Shown here in pieces: positions 1 through 6,660 of a stretch of DNA of 14,611 nucleotides. Every line of letters starts with the position of its first letter. Position 1 is the stretch's first letter. The position numbers were made by a program, and so were the translations under genes. Source of the stretch: Actinomycetota bacterium (GTDB lineage Bacteria > Actinomycetota > Acidimicrobiia > Acidimicrobiales > Acidimicrobiaceae). The stretch spans positions 1 through 14,611 of the forward strand of contig DAHVOF010000115.1 of assembly GCA_027318945.1 (NCBI GenBank), read 5' to 3'. A model generated the notes under the pieces. That model was not told where the DNA came from. It did not search any database and saw nothing but the letters and a program-made list of their open reading frames with translations.

Positions 1-55
1 CTTTGCTTTTCTACTTCGGGGTTTGTTGGATTGCCGTGACTGATAGGGGGTCGCT

Positions 56-652
56 TTGTCTGAAAGAGTCGGGACTCGATCGCGTGAGCCGGAGCCGGCG
101 TCGTTTCCAAAATATTTGTCGCTAGTTACGGGGAGAGAGCAATTTGTCGATCACCAGAAGACGGCTCCTCTGGTGATTAAAGGGTTGAAGCCGGAACAGT
201 ACGAACTCTGTCCACAAGGGTTAATTGGATGGTACTTGCAGCCCAATGATTCAAGCAACGCTTGCCTTCAGGATTGGTGGGTGTTTATTCATGACATCCG
301 AGGGGTTTCCGGGCGCCATCGGCACCAGGGTGGGCTGGTTCTGTTCATCATTGAAGGTCGGGGGTACTCAACGATGAACGGAGTGCGCTACGACTGGGAA
401 GAAGGTGACATGATCATAATGCCCCTGCTGAGAGAGGGCGTGGAACACCAGCACTTCAACCTCAGGGAGGACGGAAGTTCAAAATGGCTGGCATTTATAC
501 ATCTTCCCACGTGGAATGAGCAGGGCAGCGAATTGGTCCAATCGGCGCTTGATCCGGAATTTGTGGAGCGCTATGGAGTCACCAGCTGGAGAGGGGCCAC
601 GACGGCTAAGGAAAAGGCAGTGGATAATGCCAGCGAGGGGGGTAGGAAGTGA
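56..652 (+). CDS. Single-domain cupin protein with intact three-His metal site
   Basis: A 198-residue protein with one cupin barrel at about residues 70-150. The first cupin motif carries H88 and H90 (SGRHRHQGG). The second carries P123, H131 and N135 (GVEHQHFN), so a three-His metal site is possible, as in gentisate-type dioxygenases and related C-C cleaving cupins. The Glu usually found shortly after the HxH pair is absent. The GRG turn and the GVRYDWEEGD strand are also reminiscent of gentisate-dioxygenase-like proteins, but this one has a single cupin domain. The start is TTG, six bases after a GATAGGGGG Shine-Dalgarno-like stretch. Its stop overlaps the GTG start of the next gene, which encodes a related cupin, so the two are probably translated together. 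No signal peptide is seen, so it should be cytoplasmic. Substrate and reaction are unknown. A metal-dependent oxygenase or lyase is the best guess from the fold. Confidence 0.82.
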   Translation: MSERVGTRSREPEPASFPKYLSLVTGREQFVDHQKTAPLVIKGLKPEQYELCPQGLIGWYLQPNDSSNACLQDWWVFIHDIRGVSGRHRHQGGLVLFIIEGRGYSTMNGVRYDWEEGDMIIMPLLREGVEHQHFNLREDGSSKWLAFIHLPTWNEQGSELVQSALDPEFVERYGVTSWRGATTAKEKAVDNASEGGRK

Positions 653-1179
653 GCTCGGAGACAAGAACTGAACGGCTTGCGGCTCGCAACTTCTTTGACG
701 AGATCATCGCTCTTCGCGATCAGCAGCGTGTTGACAGGGCGACAGCGGAAAAGCTCGCCAAGGGTTCGGAGCTTCCTTGGGAACTCAACCAGCAGGGTTA
801 CATGAGATGGTACATGGCGCCCACAATGACCGATATCGCTATGAATGTCTTCATCATGTATGTGCAGCGAATACCCCCACACAGCAGGAGCGGGAAGCAG
901 CTTACCCAGGGCCACCAGCTTGGATTCATATGGAAGGGTGGACCCGGTCACACAGTAGTCGACGAGGTGCGCTTTGACTGGAACCACCAGGATCTGGTTC
1001 AGGTTCCATTACGGGTACGCGGCTGTGTGGTACAGCACTTCAACGACTCTGACGGGGACATAGAGATTATCTTCTGCTCGTTGAATACTGTGCATGCAAT
1101 GTCAGTCGATAGGGGTGCCGGGTTCGAGCAGATCGAGCCCTGTCCTGAGTGGCGGGAGCACATGAGGTCCAAAGGTTGA
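649..1179 (+). CDS. Cupin-fold protein lacking the metal ligands (partner of the upstream cupin)
   Basis: A 176-residue protein that aligns by eye with the preceding cupin: WYMAP versus WYLQP, VRFDW versus VRYDW, QHFN in both. The HxH position (H88/H90 upstream) reads Q-L-T at residues 84-86, and the position of H131 is V128. All three expected metal ligands are therefore missing, although the barrel framework is kept. This suggests a non-catalytic, regulatory or structural subunit, perhaps forming a heteromer with the first cupin (inference). The GTG start at 649 overlaps the TGA of the previous gene and follows a GGGGGGTAGGAA purine stretch. Its stop lies just before the likely GTG start of the Cdc48-like ATPase gene, placing the three genes in one transcription unit. 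Function is unknown. Confidence 0.8.
   Translation: MSSETRTERLAARNFFDEIIALRDQQRVDRATAEKLAKGSELPWELNQQGYMRWYMAPTMTDIAMNVFIMYVQRIPPHSRSGKQLTQGHQLGFIWKGGPGHTVVDEVRFDWNHQDLVQVPLRVRGCVVQHFNDSDGDIEIIFCSLNTVHAMSVDRGAGFEQIEPCPEWREHMRSKG
1171..1175 (+). promoter_or_regulatory. Ribosome binding site deciding the ATPase start
   Basis: AAAGG lies six bases before GTG 1182, while the further-upstream in-frame GTG at 1149 has no comparable site and would overlap the second cupin gene by 31 bases. I therefore place the ATPase start at 1182. A TTG at 1176 is a weaker alternative. Confidence 0.5.
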
Positions 1180-1181
1180 CG

Positions 1182-3368
1182 GTGAATTTGCAAGGCAATG
1201 GGGCAGGCCCCGAAAACAGCGGCAAAGGTGGGAGCGCAACCGTTGTAACGGCAATTGTTGATCGCTCGGTACTTGAGGCTGAAACGAGTCCACAACTGCT
1301 CGTTTATGTTGACTCAGATCTCATGGAAAAGCTGGGGGCAAAGGTAGGCGACCCAGTGGAAATTACGAGCTGGCATGGTCGGCGTGCCGTTGCGCGGCTT
1401 GGTGAACCAATCGATGAAGACCATGGCACGTCGATACTTAGGCTGGATCGACTCGTCCGTAAGACCCTCAAAGCCAAGCTTGACGACCGGGTGGAGATCC
1501 GTATGACCCACTTGGTGCCAGCCCAGAGCGTGCTGCTCCGGGCCCCAACCGACGTGTCGCGTGCACACGGCCTGAGGGAGCACCTTCAGGAGCTTCTGAG
1601 CGAAAACAGGACTCCTTGTAGTGTCGGGGGATTTATCTACGCGACATTCCACGACTCTCACGTTGGCGCAGTCTACGAAGTCGTTGAAGTTGATGACGAC
1701 CCCTGCGAGTTCAACGAGGCGACGGTCCTTGAACTGGAATCTCCGCAATTGGGGAGCGCCGAGAATAGCGCGGAGGTCAGTTTTGAGGACGTGGGGGGTC
1801 TGAGCGATCAAATCGCCTTGGTGCGGGAGCTTGTACAGTTGCCTCTCCAACTTCCATTTGTCTATCGTCAGTTGGGAATTACGTGTCCTCGGGGGGTGAT
1901 CTTCTACGGACCACCTGGGGTGGGAAAGACTTACTTGGCAAGAGCTATCGCCAACGATGTAAACGCTCAGTTTTTCTTTATTAATGGTCCCGCGGTAGTG
2001 GGTACGATGCAGGGTGAGACAGAAGGGAATCTAAGGAGGATCTTTAGCGAGGCAGCACATCATGCGCCTTCGCTGATCTTCATAGACGAAGTGGATGCGA
2101 TCGCGTCGCGCCGCGGAGAATCGGGCTCATTGAGCGATGTCAGGGCGGTAACAACGCTGTTGTCATGTATGGATGGGCTTGAAGCGGTCGATGGGGTTGT
2201 GGTAATTGGAACGACGAACCGCATGGAGTCCATCGATGTCGCGATGCGCCGGCCTGGTCGTTTCGACAGAGAGATCTTTATTGGGCCGCCTGGAGAAGAC
2301 GGACGCTATGAGATTTTGCAGATACATTCCAGAGAGATGCCGTTAACACGTAGTGCTTTAGATCACCTTCGTCACATTGCAGCGATCACGCATGGCTTTG
2401 TAGGGGCAGACCTTATGGAGCTATGCCGGGAGGCGGGGCTTAATGCGCTTCGGCGCCAGGGTGGTGCCCTCGGGGATCACAGAAATGCGTTTCGGATCGA
2501 CAAAGGCATCGATTTGGTGGTGGAAGCAGGAGACTTTGATGCTGCGGTGACCCGGATCCGACCTTCGGGGCTTCGTGAAGCGCTAGTGGCTGCGCCCCGA
2601 GTTAGCTGGGAGGAGATCGGGGGCCTGGAAGCGGCGAAGCGAGAGCTCCAAGAGCTTGTGCTCAGGCCGCTAGAGTATGCCGATGCCTTCCGGAAGATGG
2701 ATCTTCCTCCACGTAACGGAATTTTGCTTCACGGTCCATCCGGAACTGGCAAGACCATGCTCGTACATGCTCTGGCTCAGGCTGCAAGAGTGAACTTTCT
2801 GCCTGTCGACGGCCCAGAGATTTTTTCTAAGTGGCTTGGCGAGTCAGAGCAAGCGATACGGCACATTTTTCAGGTCGCCCGCCAGGTTGCTCCTGCTATC
2901 GTCTTCCTCGACCAGCTTGATTCGATTGCGCCGCCGCGCGGTTCAGACGAAGGATCGAAAACGACGGAACGCGTTGTCAACCAGATTCTCGGTGAGCTGG
3001 ATGCAGTGCGCAACATTCCAGAGATTATCGTCATCGGGGCTACCAATCGACTCGATCTGATTGATCCAGCGGTTCTGAGACCGGGACGTCTCGGAGCGAA
3101 AGTGCACGTCGGCCTGCCAAGCCCGTCAGATCGGTCTGCGATAGCGTCTATTCATTTGAGGTCAGTGGATCTCGAGTCCGGTCTATCTCTTGAGGAGGCC
3201 ACCGAGCTTGTAGCTTCGCTCACCGATGGGCTCTCAGGCGCAGAAGTTGCGGAACTCATGGTTAGCGTCAAAACCGATGCCTTTGCCGAGACCGACTTTA
3301 AAGAGCCGGTTCCCATCAGGCGCAATCATATTAAAGAGGCTGCGCGGCGCATGGCATCTTCGAGGTAG
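1182..3368 (+). CDS. Cdc48/p97-like double AAA+ ATPase with a natural DQ Walker B in the second ring
   Basis: A 728-residue protein with the Cdc48 architecture. Residues about 20-190 match the double-psi-barrel plus second N-subdomain (for example SILRLDRLVRKTLKAKLDDR). D1 follows, with Walker A GPPGVGKT at 243-250, Walker B LIFIDEVDAI at about 298-307 and arginine fingers R357 and R360. D2 has Walker A GPSGTGKT at 518-525, a pore-loop aromatic W551 (SKWLGESE) and arginine fingers R633 and R636. The D2 Walker B reads IVFLDQLDSIA: the catalytic Glu is Gln578, encoded by CAG. In p97 the equivalent Glu-to-Gln change is a laboratory trap that binds but does not hydrolyse ATP, so hydrolysis here probably depends on D1 (inference). 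Family members unfold or remodel protein complexes. The tight link to two cupin genes suggests these as clients or cofactors. It is cytoplasmic, with no membrane segment. The start is uncertain; an upstream in-frame GTG at 1149 would add 11 residues. Confidence 0.9.
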   Translation: MNLQGNGAGPENSGKGGSATVVTAIVDRSVLEAETSPQLLVYVDSDLMEKLGAKVGDPVEITSWHGRRAVARLGEPIDEDHGTSILRLDRLVRKTLKAKLDDRVEIRMTHLVPAQSVLLRAPTDVSRAHGLREHLQELLSENRTPCSVGGFIYATFHDSHVGAVYEVVEVDDDPCEFNEATVLELESPQLGSAENSAEVSFEDVGGLSDQIALVRELVQLPLQLPFVYRQLGITCPRGVIFYGPPGVGKTYLARAIANDVNAQFFFINGPAVVGTMQGETEGNLRRIFSEAAHHAPSLIFIDEVDAIASRRGESGSLSDVRAVTTLLSCMDGLEAVDGVVVIGTTNRMESIDVAMRRPGRFDREIFIGPPGEDGRYEILQIHSREMPLTRSALDHLRHIAAITHGFVGADLMELCREAGLNALRRQGGALGDHRNAFRIDKGIDLVVEAGDFDAAVTRIRPSGLREALVAAPRVSWEEIGGLEAAKRELQELVLRPLEYADAFRKMDLPPRNGILLHGPSGTGKTMLVHALAQAARVNFLPVDGPEIFSKWLGESEQAIRHIFQVARQVAPAIVFLDQLDSIAPPRGSDEGSKTTERVVNQILGELDAVRNIPEIIVIGATNRLDLIDPAVLRPGRLGAKVHVGLPSPSDRSAIASIHLRSVDLESGLSLEEATELVASLTDGLSGAEVAELMVSVKTDAFAETDFKEPVPIRRNHIKEAARRMASSR

Positions 3369-3436
3369 ACCTGATGTCGGTGAGGTAGCTTCCGGCATGC
3401 CATTCGATTAAGGCGTTTGTTGCTCGGTTATTTCGA

Positions 3437-3456
3437 CATCGGAAAAGTTTCTGATG
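3437..3456 (+). other. Weak hairpin downstream of the ATPase gene
   Basis: CATCGGA and TCTGATG can pair over seven positions, one of them G-U, around a six-base loop, about 70 bases after the ATPase stop. No T-run follows, so it is not a convincing intrinsic terminator. It could be a transcript 3'-end structure or chance. Confidence 0.25.
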
Positions 3457-3504
3457 ATAGTTCACATGTTTTAGGCATGTCGGAGGAGCAAAGGAATTCT
3501 GTGA

Positions 3505-3514
3505 TTGCATGCAA
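3505..3514. promoter_or_regulatory. Partial operator-like palindrome TTGCATGCAA
   Basis: A perfect 10-base palindrome. The sequence ATTGCATGCA is shared with both copies of the 27-base element at 3692-3718 and 14405-14431. It lies about 190 bases upstream of the first full copy and could be an auxiliary regulator site. Ten bases is short, so chance is possible. Confidence 0.35.
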
Positions 3515-3670
3515 AAAGTGGCGTTTGACTTAATTTGGTTGCCAGGGAGTTCGTGAGCGGTGTTTTCGGTGTGGCCCATCTGGAAGGGTACCCGAAAAAG
3601 CTAACGGCGCTGGATGAACTCTGGTCGCGTAGCGTAATCGGATGATGTGGTTTTTCACTGGGCTTTGCAT

Positions 3671-3699
3671 TTGCATTGCTGTGACAGAAGAAATATTGT
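3671..3699 (+). promoter_or_regulatory. Probable sigma70-type promoter of the ligase operon
   Basis: TTGCAT (3671-3676), 17 bases, then TATTGT (3694-3699). The -10 hexamer lies inside the repeated element at 3692-3718. The same geometry (TTGCCA, 17 bases, TATTGT) occurs on the minus strand in front of the regulator gene, which supports both assignments. The predicted transcript starts near 3706 and leads into the ligase gene. Confidence 0.55.
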
Positions 3700-3718
3700 C
3701 TACATAAATGCATGCAAT
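3692..3718 (+). repeat. 27-base operator-like element, copy 1
   Basis: This stretch is identical to the reverse complement of 14405-14431. It contains a TTGTCTACAT half, similar to the TTGT-N2-ACAA type of GntR/FadR-family operators, and an adjoining ATGCATGCAA half. The ends form an ATTG...CAAT inverted repeat within 3695-3718. It overlaps the -10 hexamer of the predicted promoter, so a bound protein should block transcription. The GntR protein encoded at 13440-14129 is the obvious candidate binder (inference). Confidence 0.65.
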
Positions 3719-4003
3719 AATTGCAAAATGCAGTTGAATTTACAGGCTTTGCCAGGAAGAGGTGGCATGTATTTCGCGTGGGTCCCGTTGACGGTTGGGC
3801 GATACATGGCGAAGTTAAGTTTGGCCGATGTGGCCTTCTTGGATTTATTTCTGGCATGGCTGCTAGTAGATAAGCGCTGCGGCGAACGGTTTTCGGTGCG
3901 GCGGAGTGCTTGGGCTTGCGCATCGACTGAGCTGGCAGGTTTGGAGGGATTTGTGATTAGGTTGCGTGTGCCTTTTGGAATCAGTTCTAGGTGGATGTTT
4001 CAA

Positions 4004-4028
4004 GCCCTGGCGGCACAGGCCGCAGGGC
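4004..4028 (+). other. GC-rich hairpin in the ligase leader
   Basis: GCCCT, a bulged G and GCGG pair with CCGC and AGGGC around a six-base loop (CACAGG). No T-run follows directly. It sits in the predicted long leader, about 90 bases before the ligase start, and could affect leader structure. A functional role is unproven. Confidence 0.3.
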
Positions 4029-4106
4029 GGCGCAATGGTTTTCGCTGTCGAGGGTTGTTCGTCAGCTGTTTTTGACCGATGGACATGGGGAAATCGGCAG
4101 TCGGTG

Positions 4107-4115
4107 AAAGAGGGG
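4107..4115 (+). promoter_or_regulatory. Ribosome binding site deciding the CoA ligase start
   Basis: AAAGAGGGG lies five bases before GTG 4121. The upstream in-frame ATG codons at 4079 and 4085 have no comparable purine stretch, so GTG 4121 is the preferred start. Confidence 0.55.
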
Positions 4116-4120
4116 TGTCC

Positions 4121-5500
4121 GTGTCAGTAGAAAATATGAATCTTTTGAGAAGTGAGCCTTTGTTGAGTGTCCGATCCCGCTCCAGGTCGTTCTGGAATGA
4201 GTACACAGAGACTATGCCGCGAGAGCAGCTGAATGATCTCCACTCGAAAAGGTTGCAAGCGCTTTTGCGCTATGCCTATGATCGAGTTCCTTTCTACCAT
4301 GATCTGTACAAGCAGGCGGGTTTCGCTCCTGAAGACATACGTACCTTGGACGATTTCAATAAGTACGTGCCGACAATCGACAAAAAGGATCTAGTCATGG
4401 CTCAAGCGGCTAATCCTCCCTGGGGGGACAGCGTAGCGCTTAGTCCGGACTACTACCTGTACCATTTCCAGACCTCTGGCTCCACTGGCACGCCGTTGAA
4501 GATACCTTTCTCGGTTCACACTCAGCTCCAATACGGAGAGCAGTGGGCGTACCTTTACTGGGGAGTTGGGATTCGTCCTCACGACTCTTTCTATTTTGCG
4601 TTCCCTTGGGGAATGTATACGGGATTCTGGAGCGCTTATTGGGGCGTGAGATGCCTTGGTGCAACGGTTATAAGTGGCGGGGGGCTCAACTCAGAACAGC
4701 GCTTGCAGCAGATCGTGGCTCTGAAGCCGAGTGTCTTGGTGTCGACTCCAACTTACGCGTTATACCTGGCAGAACTTGCCAAGGAGCTGGGCATCGACAC
4801 GAGTGCGACGGCAATCAAGTACACGATTCATGCAGGAGAACCAGGACCTGGCATTCCCACCACACGTCAGGCTATCGAGTCGGCGTGGGGAGCTAAGGCC
4901 TACGAGCTTTACGGAGTTGGGGAGGTGGGAGCCATCGCGCCGGGCTGTCCTGAACAGCGCGGTTGTCATTTCGGAGAGGATCAGGGATATGCTACGGTTC
5001 TCGATTCAGCAGGTAACCCGGTGGGACCTGGCGAGGTTGGCGAGAATGTGGTGACGAGCTACATACAGATGGGACAGCCTGTGATCAAGTACCGGACTCA
5101 CGATCTAGTGAGGGCGAACTACGACGTATGCAGTTGCGGCCGTACGTGGCTCCTATACGAAGGGGGAGTCCTTGGACGCACCGACGACATGATCACTATC
5201 AAAGGTACGAATGTCTATCCTGCAGCCATCGAATATCTGCTCAGCGAGGTTTCAGGCCTGAGCAATCACTACGAGCTTCACGTGAGTCCAGGGCGCATAA
5301 ACGATCAGGTCACCGTCAAAGTCGAACCGGCGCCTGGAACATTGGCGGAGAGTTACGCCAGCATGAGTCAGGAGCTTCAGGTTGTGCTGAAGGCCAGGAT
5401 TGGCGTCACAATCGGCGTTGATGTGGCCGACCCGGGCTCGTTGCCAAGGTACGAGCTCAAGGCTAAGCGGTTTTTTGATCATCGAGCCAAGAAGGCTTGA
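4121..5500 (+). CDS. PaaK-type (phenylacetate-CoA ligase family) acyl-CoA ligase
   Basis: A 459-residue member of the adenylate-forming ligase superfamily, closest in pattern to phenylacetate-CoA ligases. These make a CoA thioester from a carboxylate, ATP and CoA through an acyl-adenylate. Visible motifs, counted from GTG 4121: the P-loop TSGSTGTP at 118-125, YGVGEVG at 264-270, YRTHDLV at 324-330, GRTDDMITIKGTNVYP starting at 352, and a C-terminal PRYELKAKR with the likely catalytic Lys at 447 or 449. Cysteines 276, 282, 337 and 339 (GCPEQRGC and CSCGRT) may form a zinc site, as suggested for some PaaK-like proteins (inference). Length fits the family. An upstream ATG at 4079 would give 473 residues. 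This is the first gene of the operon and presumably the entry step of the pathway. The acid cannot be named from sequence; aryl-acetic, aryl-propenoic, benzoic or alicyclic acids are all possible. Confidence 0.9.
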   Translation: MSVENMNLLRSEPLLSVRSRSRSFWNEYTETMPREQLNDLHSKRLQALLRYAYDRVPFYHDLYKQAGFAPEDIRTLDDFNKYVPTIDKKDLVMAQAANPPWGDSVALSPDYYLYHFQTSGSTGTPLKIPFSVHTQLQYGEQWAYLYWGVGIRPHDSFYFAFPWGMYTGFWSAYWGVRCLGATVISGGGLNSEQRLQQIVALKPSVLVSTPTYALYLAELAKELGIDTSATAIKYTIHAGEPGPGIPTTRQAIESAWGAKAYELYGVGEVGAIAPGCPEQRGCHFGEDQGYATVLDSAGNPVGPGEVGENVVTSYIQMGQPVIKYRTHDLVRANYDVCSCGRTWLLYEGGVLGRTDDMITIKGTNVYPAAIEYLLSEVSGLSNHYELHVSPGRINDQVTVKVEPAPGTLAESYASMSQELQVVLKARIGVTIGVDVADPGSLPRYELKAKRFFDHRAKKA

Positions 5501-5540
5501 GTTAGTGGAATGCCAAGAGAGAGTTTAGGGAGATAATCTC

Positions 5541-5741
5541 ATGGAACATCAGAAGTATGTTGCCTATCTGGACAGCATTCGCCACGATCTTCAAGTCCTT
5601 TTGCAGGACGCGCCATCTCCCGCCATAGAGCGGTTGTTGCAGGATGCAGACATCCAGCTCCATACCGCACTCTGGCTTTCGGGGGAGGTTCGCGGGTTGA
5701 CTCCGGAGGGGGAGAGTAAGCCAGCCATTGATGCTGTCTAG
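5541..5741 (+). CDS. Small hypothetical protein (66 aa)
   Basis: This encodes a 66-residue, soluble, probably helical protein (heptad-like leucines in YLDSIRHDLQVLLQD and IERLLQDADIQLHTAL) with an acidic, proline-containing tail. I do not recognise the family. It is supported as a real gene by an ATG start, a good Shine-Dalgarno (AGGGAG at 5527-5532, eight bases before the start), and its fit between the ligase and the amidohydrolase, 40 bases after one and about 50 bases before the preferred start of the other. Its stop codon touches an in-frame GTG of the next gene (TAGTG), which permits translational coupling. It could be a small subunit or stabiliser of a neighbouring enzyme, but nothing in the sequence proves this. 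Confidence 0.6.
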   Translation: MEHQKYVAYLDSIRHDLQVLLQDAPSPAIERLLQDADIQLHTALWLSGEVRGLTPEGESKPAIDAV

Positions 5742-5776
5742 TGGCAGCCTCAATTATTACATACCACTACACCAGC

Positions 5777-5781
5777 GGAGG
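5777..5781 (+). promoter_or_regulatory. Ribosome binding site favouring the downstream amidohydrolase start
   Basis: GGAGG lies ten bases before ATG 5792. The alternative GTG at 5741 overlaps the small gene's stop, and its nearest purine stretch (5704-5715) is too distant. ATG 5792 also places the family's first beta-strand (AIDI) right after the initiator, as is usual. Confidence 0.5.
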
Positions 5782-5791
5782 TCTAGAAAGA

Positions 5792-6643
5792 ATGACAGGG
5801 GCAATAGATATCTTGTGCAACCTTTTCACCGAGGACTGTATCCAGAAAAACTGGTACGGGCCCGAGGAGTTTCAGTACTTGATCAAGTGGTGGCACATGG
5901 AGGACCGCGTCAAGGGGATCGATGTCGACGATTTCGTTGCGTTGATGGACGAGGCCGGGGTCTCCAAGGTTCTCATTCCAGCCGTGAGGATGATGGCCGA
6001 ACAAAAGAATCGCATGATTTGGGATATTACCGAGGAAGAGGTGTACGCGGTAGTCGAAAAGCACCCGGACCGTTTTGTGGGCATTGCCGGTTATAACCCG
6101 TATACCCGGCTCGAAGGTGTGCGCAAGGTTGAGAGGGCTGTCAAGGATTTGGGTTTTCGTGGGGTATACCTTCACACTTATGGATTTGGAATTCCCCTCA
6201 ACCACAGGCTTTACTATCCCCTGTATGCCAAGTGCGCGGAACTGGGTGTGCCTGTATCCATGCAGGTTGGCCACTCTGCTGAGAGAATGCCGAGCGAACT
6301 TGGCCGCCCCATCGCGCTCGACGACATAGCAATAGATTTTCCCGAGTTGAAGATTGTGGGTGCGCACACGGGATGGCCCTGGACGGAGGAGATGATTGCC
6401 CTCGCGTGGAAGCACGAAAACGTGTTTCTCGGTATCGATGCCCACGCTCCTCAGTATCTGGAACAAACCATCGTAAATTTCATAAAAAGTCGTGGAAAGA
6501 GGAAAGTGCTATGGGGCACGAATTTCCCGGCGGTGTTACACAAAGATGCGGTTAGCTACATTCGCGAGCACATGGGTCTCAAAGACGACGTCGCGCAGCT
6601 TTTACTGCATGACAACGCAGCTCGCGTGTATGGGATCGAATAA
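5792..6643 (+). CDS. Amidohydrolase-2 (ACMSD-like) family protein with altered metal site
   Basis: A 283-residue protein with the layout of the amidohydrolase-2/ACMSD family, a TIM-barrel group of decarboxylases and hydrolases. The recognisable blocks are an N-terminal strand AIDILCNLFT, GVYLHTYG, a conserved His in VQVGHSAER (H161), a second His in GAHTGWPW (H192), and the C-terminal LWGTNFP. Two departures stand out. The expected HxH metal motif after the first strand reads L8-C9-N10, and the usual catalytic Asp of GSDYP/GTDYP is Asn244 (codon AAT). Some proteins of this superfamily act as beta-ketoacyl-CoA hydrolases in hydroxycinnamate degradation (from memory, CouO of Rhodococcus jostii), and that role would suit this operon, but the lost ligands argue for a different or metal-free mechanism. 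A GTG start at 5741 would give 300 residues. Family call is secure, reaction unknown. Confidence 0.85.
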   Translation: MTGAIDILCNLFTEDCIQKNWYGPEEFQYLIKWWHMEDRVKGIDVDDFVALMDEAGVSKVLIPAVRMMAEQKNRMIWDITEEEVYAVVEKHPDRFVGIAGYNPYTRLEGVRKVERAVKDLGFRGVYLHTYGFGIPLNHRLYYPLYAKCAELGVPVSMQVGHSAERMPSELGRPIALDDIAIDFPELKIVGAHTGWPWTEEMIALAWKHENVFLGIDAHAPQYLEQTIVNFIKSRGKRKVLWGTNFPAVLHKDAVSYIREHMGLKDDVAQLLLHDNAARVYGIE

Positions 6644-6660
6644 GTGAGAAGGGATCGAAA

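Larger units (their letters stand above)
3369..4120 (+). other. Gene-free regulatory stretch upstream of the CoA ligase operon
   Basis: This is about 750 bases without a convincing gene. It contains a weak hairpin (3437-3456), a palindrome TTGCATGCAA (3505-3514), a probable promoter overlapping a repeated operator-like element (3671-3718), and a GC-rich hairpin (4004-4028). Open frames here, the longest at 3647-4075, show no recognisable domain, and that frame overlaps the operator-like element. The distance from the predicted transcript start to the ligase start is roughly 415 bases, unusually long for a leader. I recognise no known riboswitch. Confidence 0.6.

Noticed and set aside
571..987. 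Minus-strand open frame of 138 codons
   Set aside because: Antisense to the two cupin genes, whose conserved motifs show the plus strand is coding.
1314..1850. Minus-strand open frame of 178 codons
   Set aside because: Antisense to the Cdc48 N-domain and D1 start; no motif, and the plus-strand product is unmistakable.
3471..3923. Minus-strand open frame of 150 codons in the intergenic stretch
   Set aside because: Low-complexity-looking translation with many Pro, Ser, Arg and His residues and no motif; it spans the operator element.
3647..4075. Plus-strand open frame of 142 codons in the long intergenic stretch
   Set aside because: It has no family resemblance, overlaps the predicted promoter and operator, and lacks a convincing ribosome binding site.
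5783..6466. Minus-strand open frame of 227 codons
   Set aside because: It is fully antisense to the clearly recognisable amidohydrolase-family gene and has no motif of its own.
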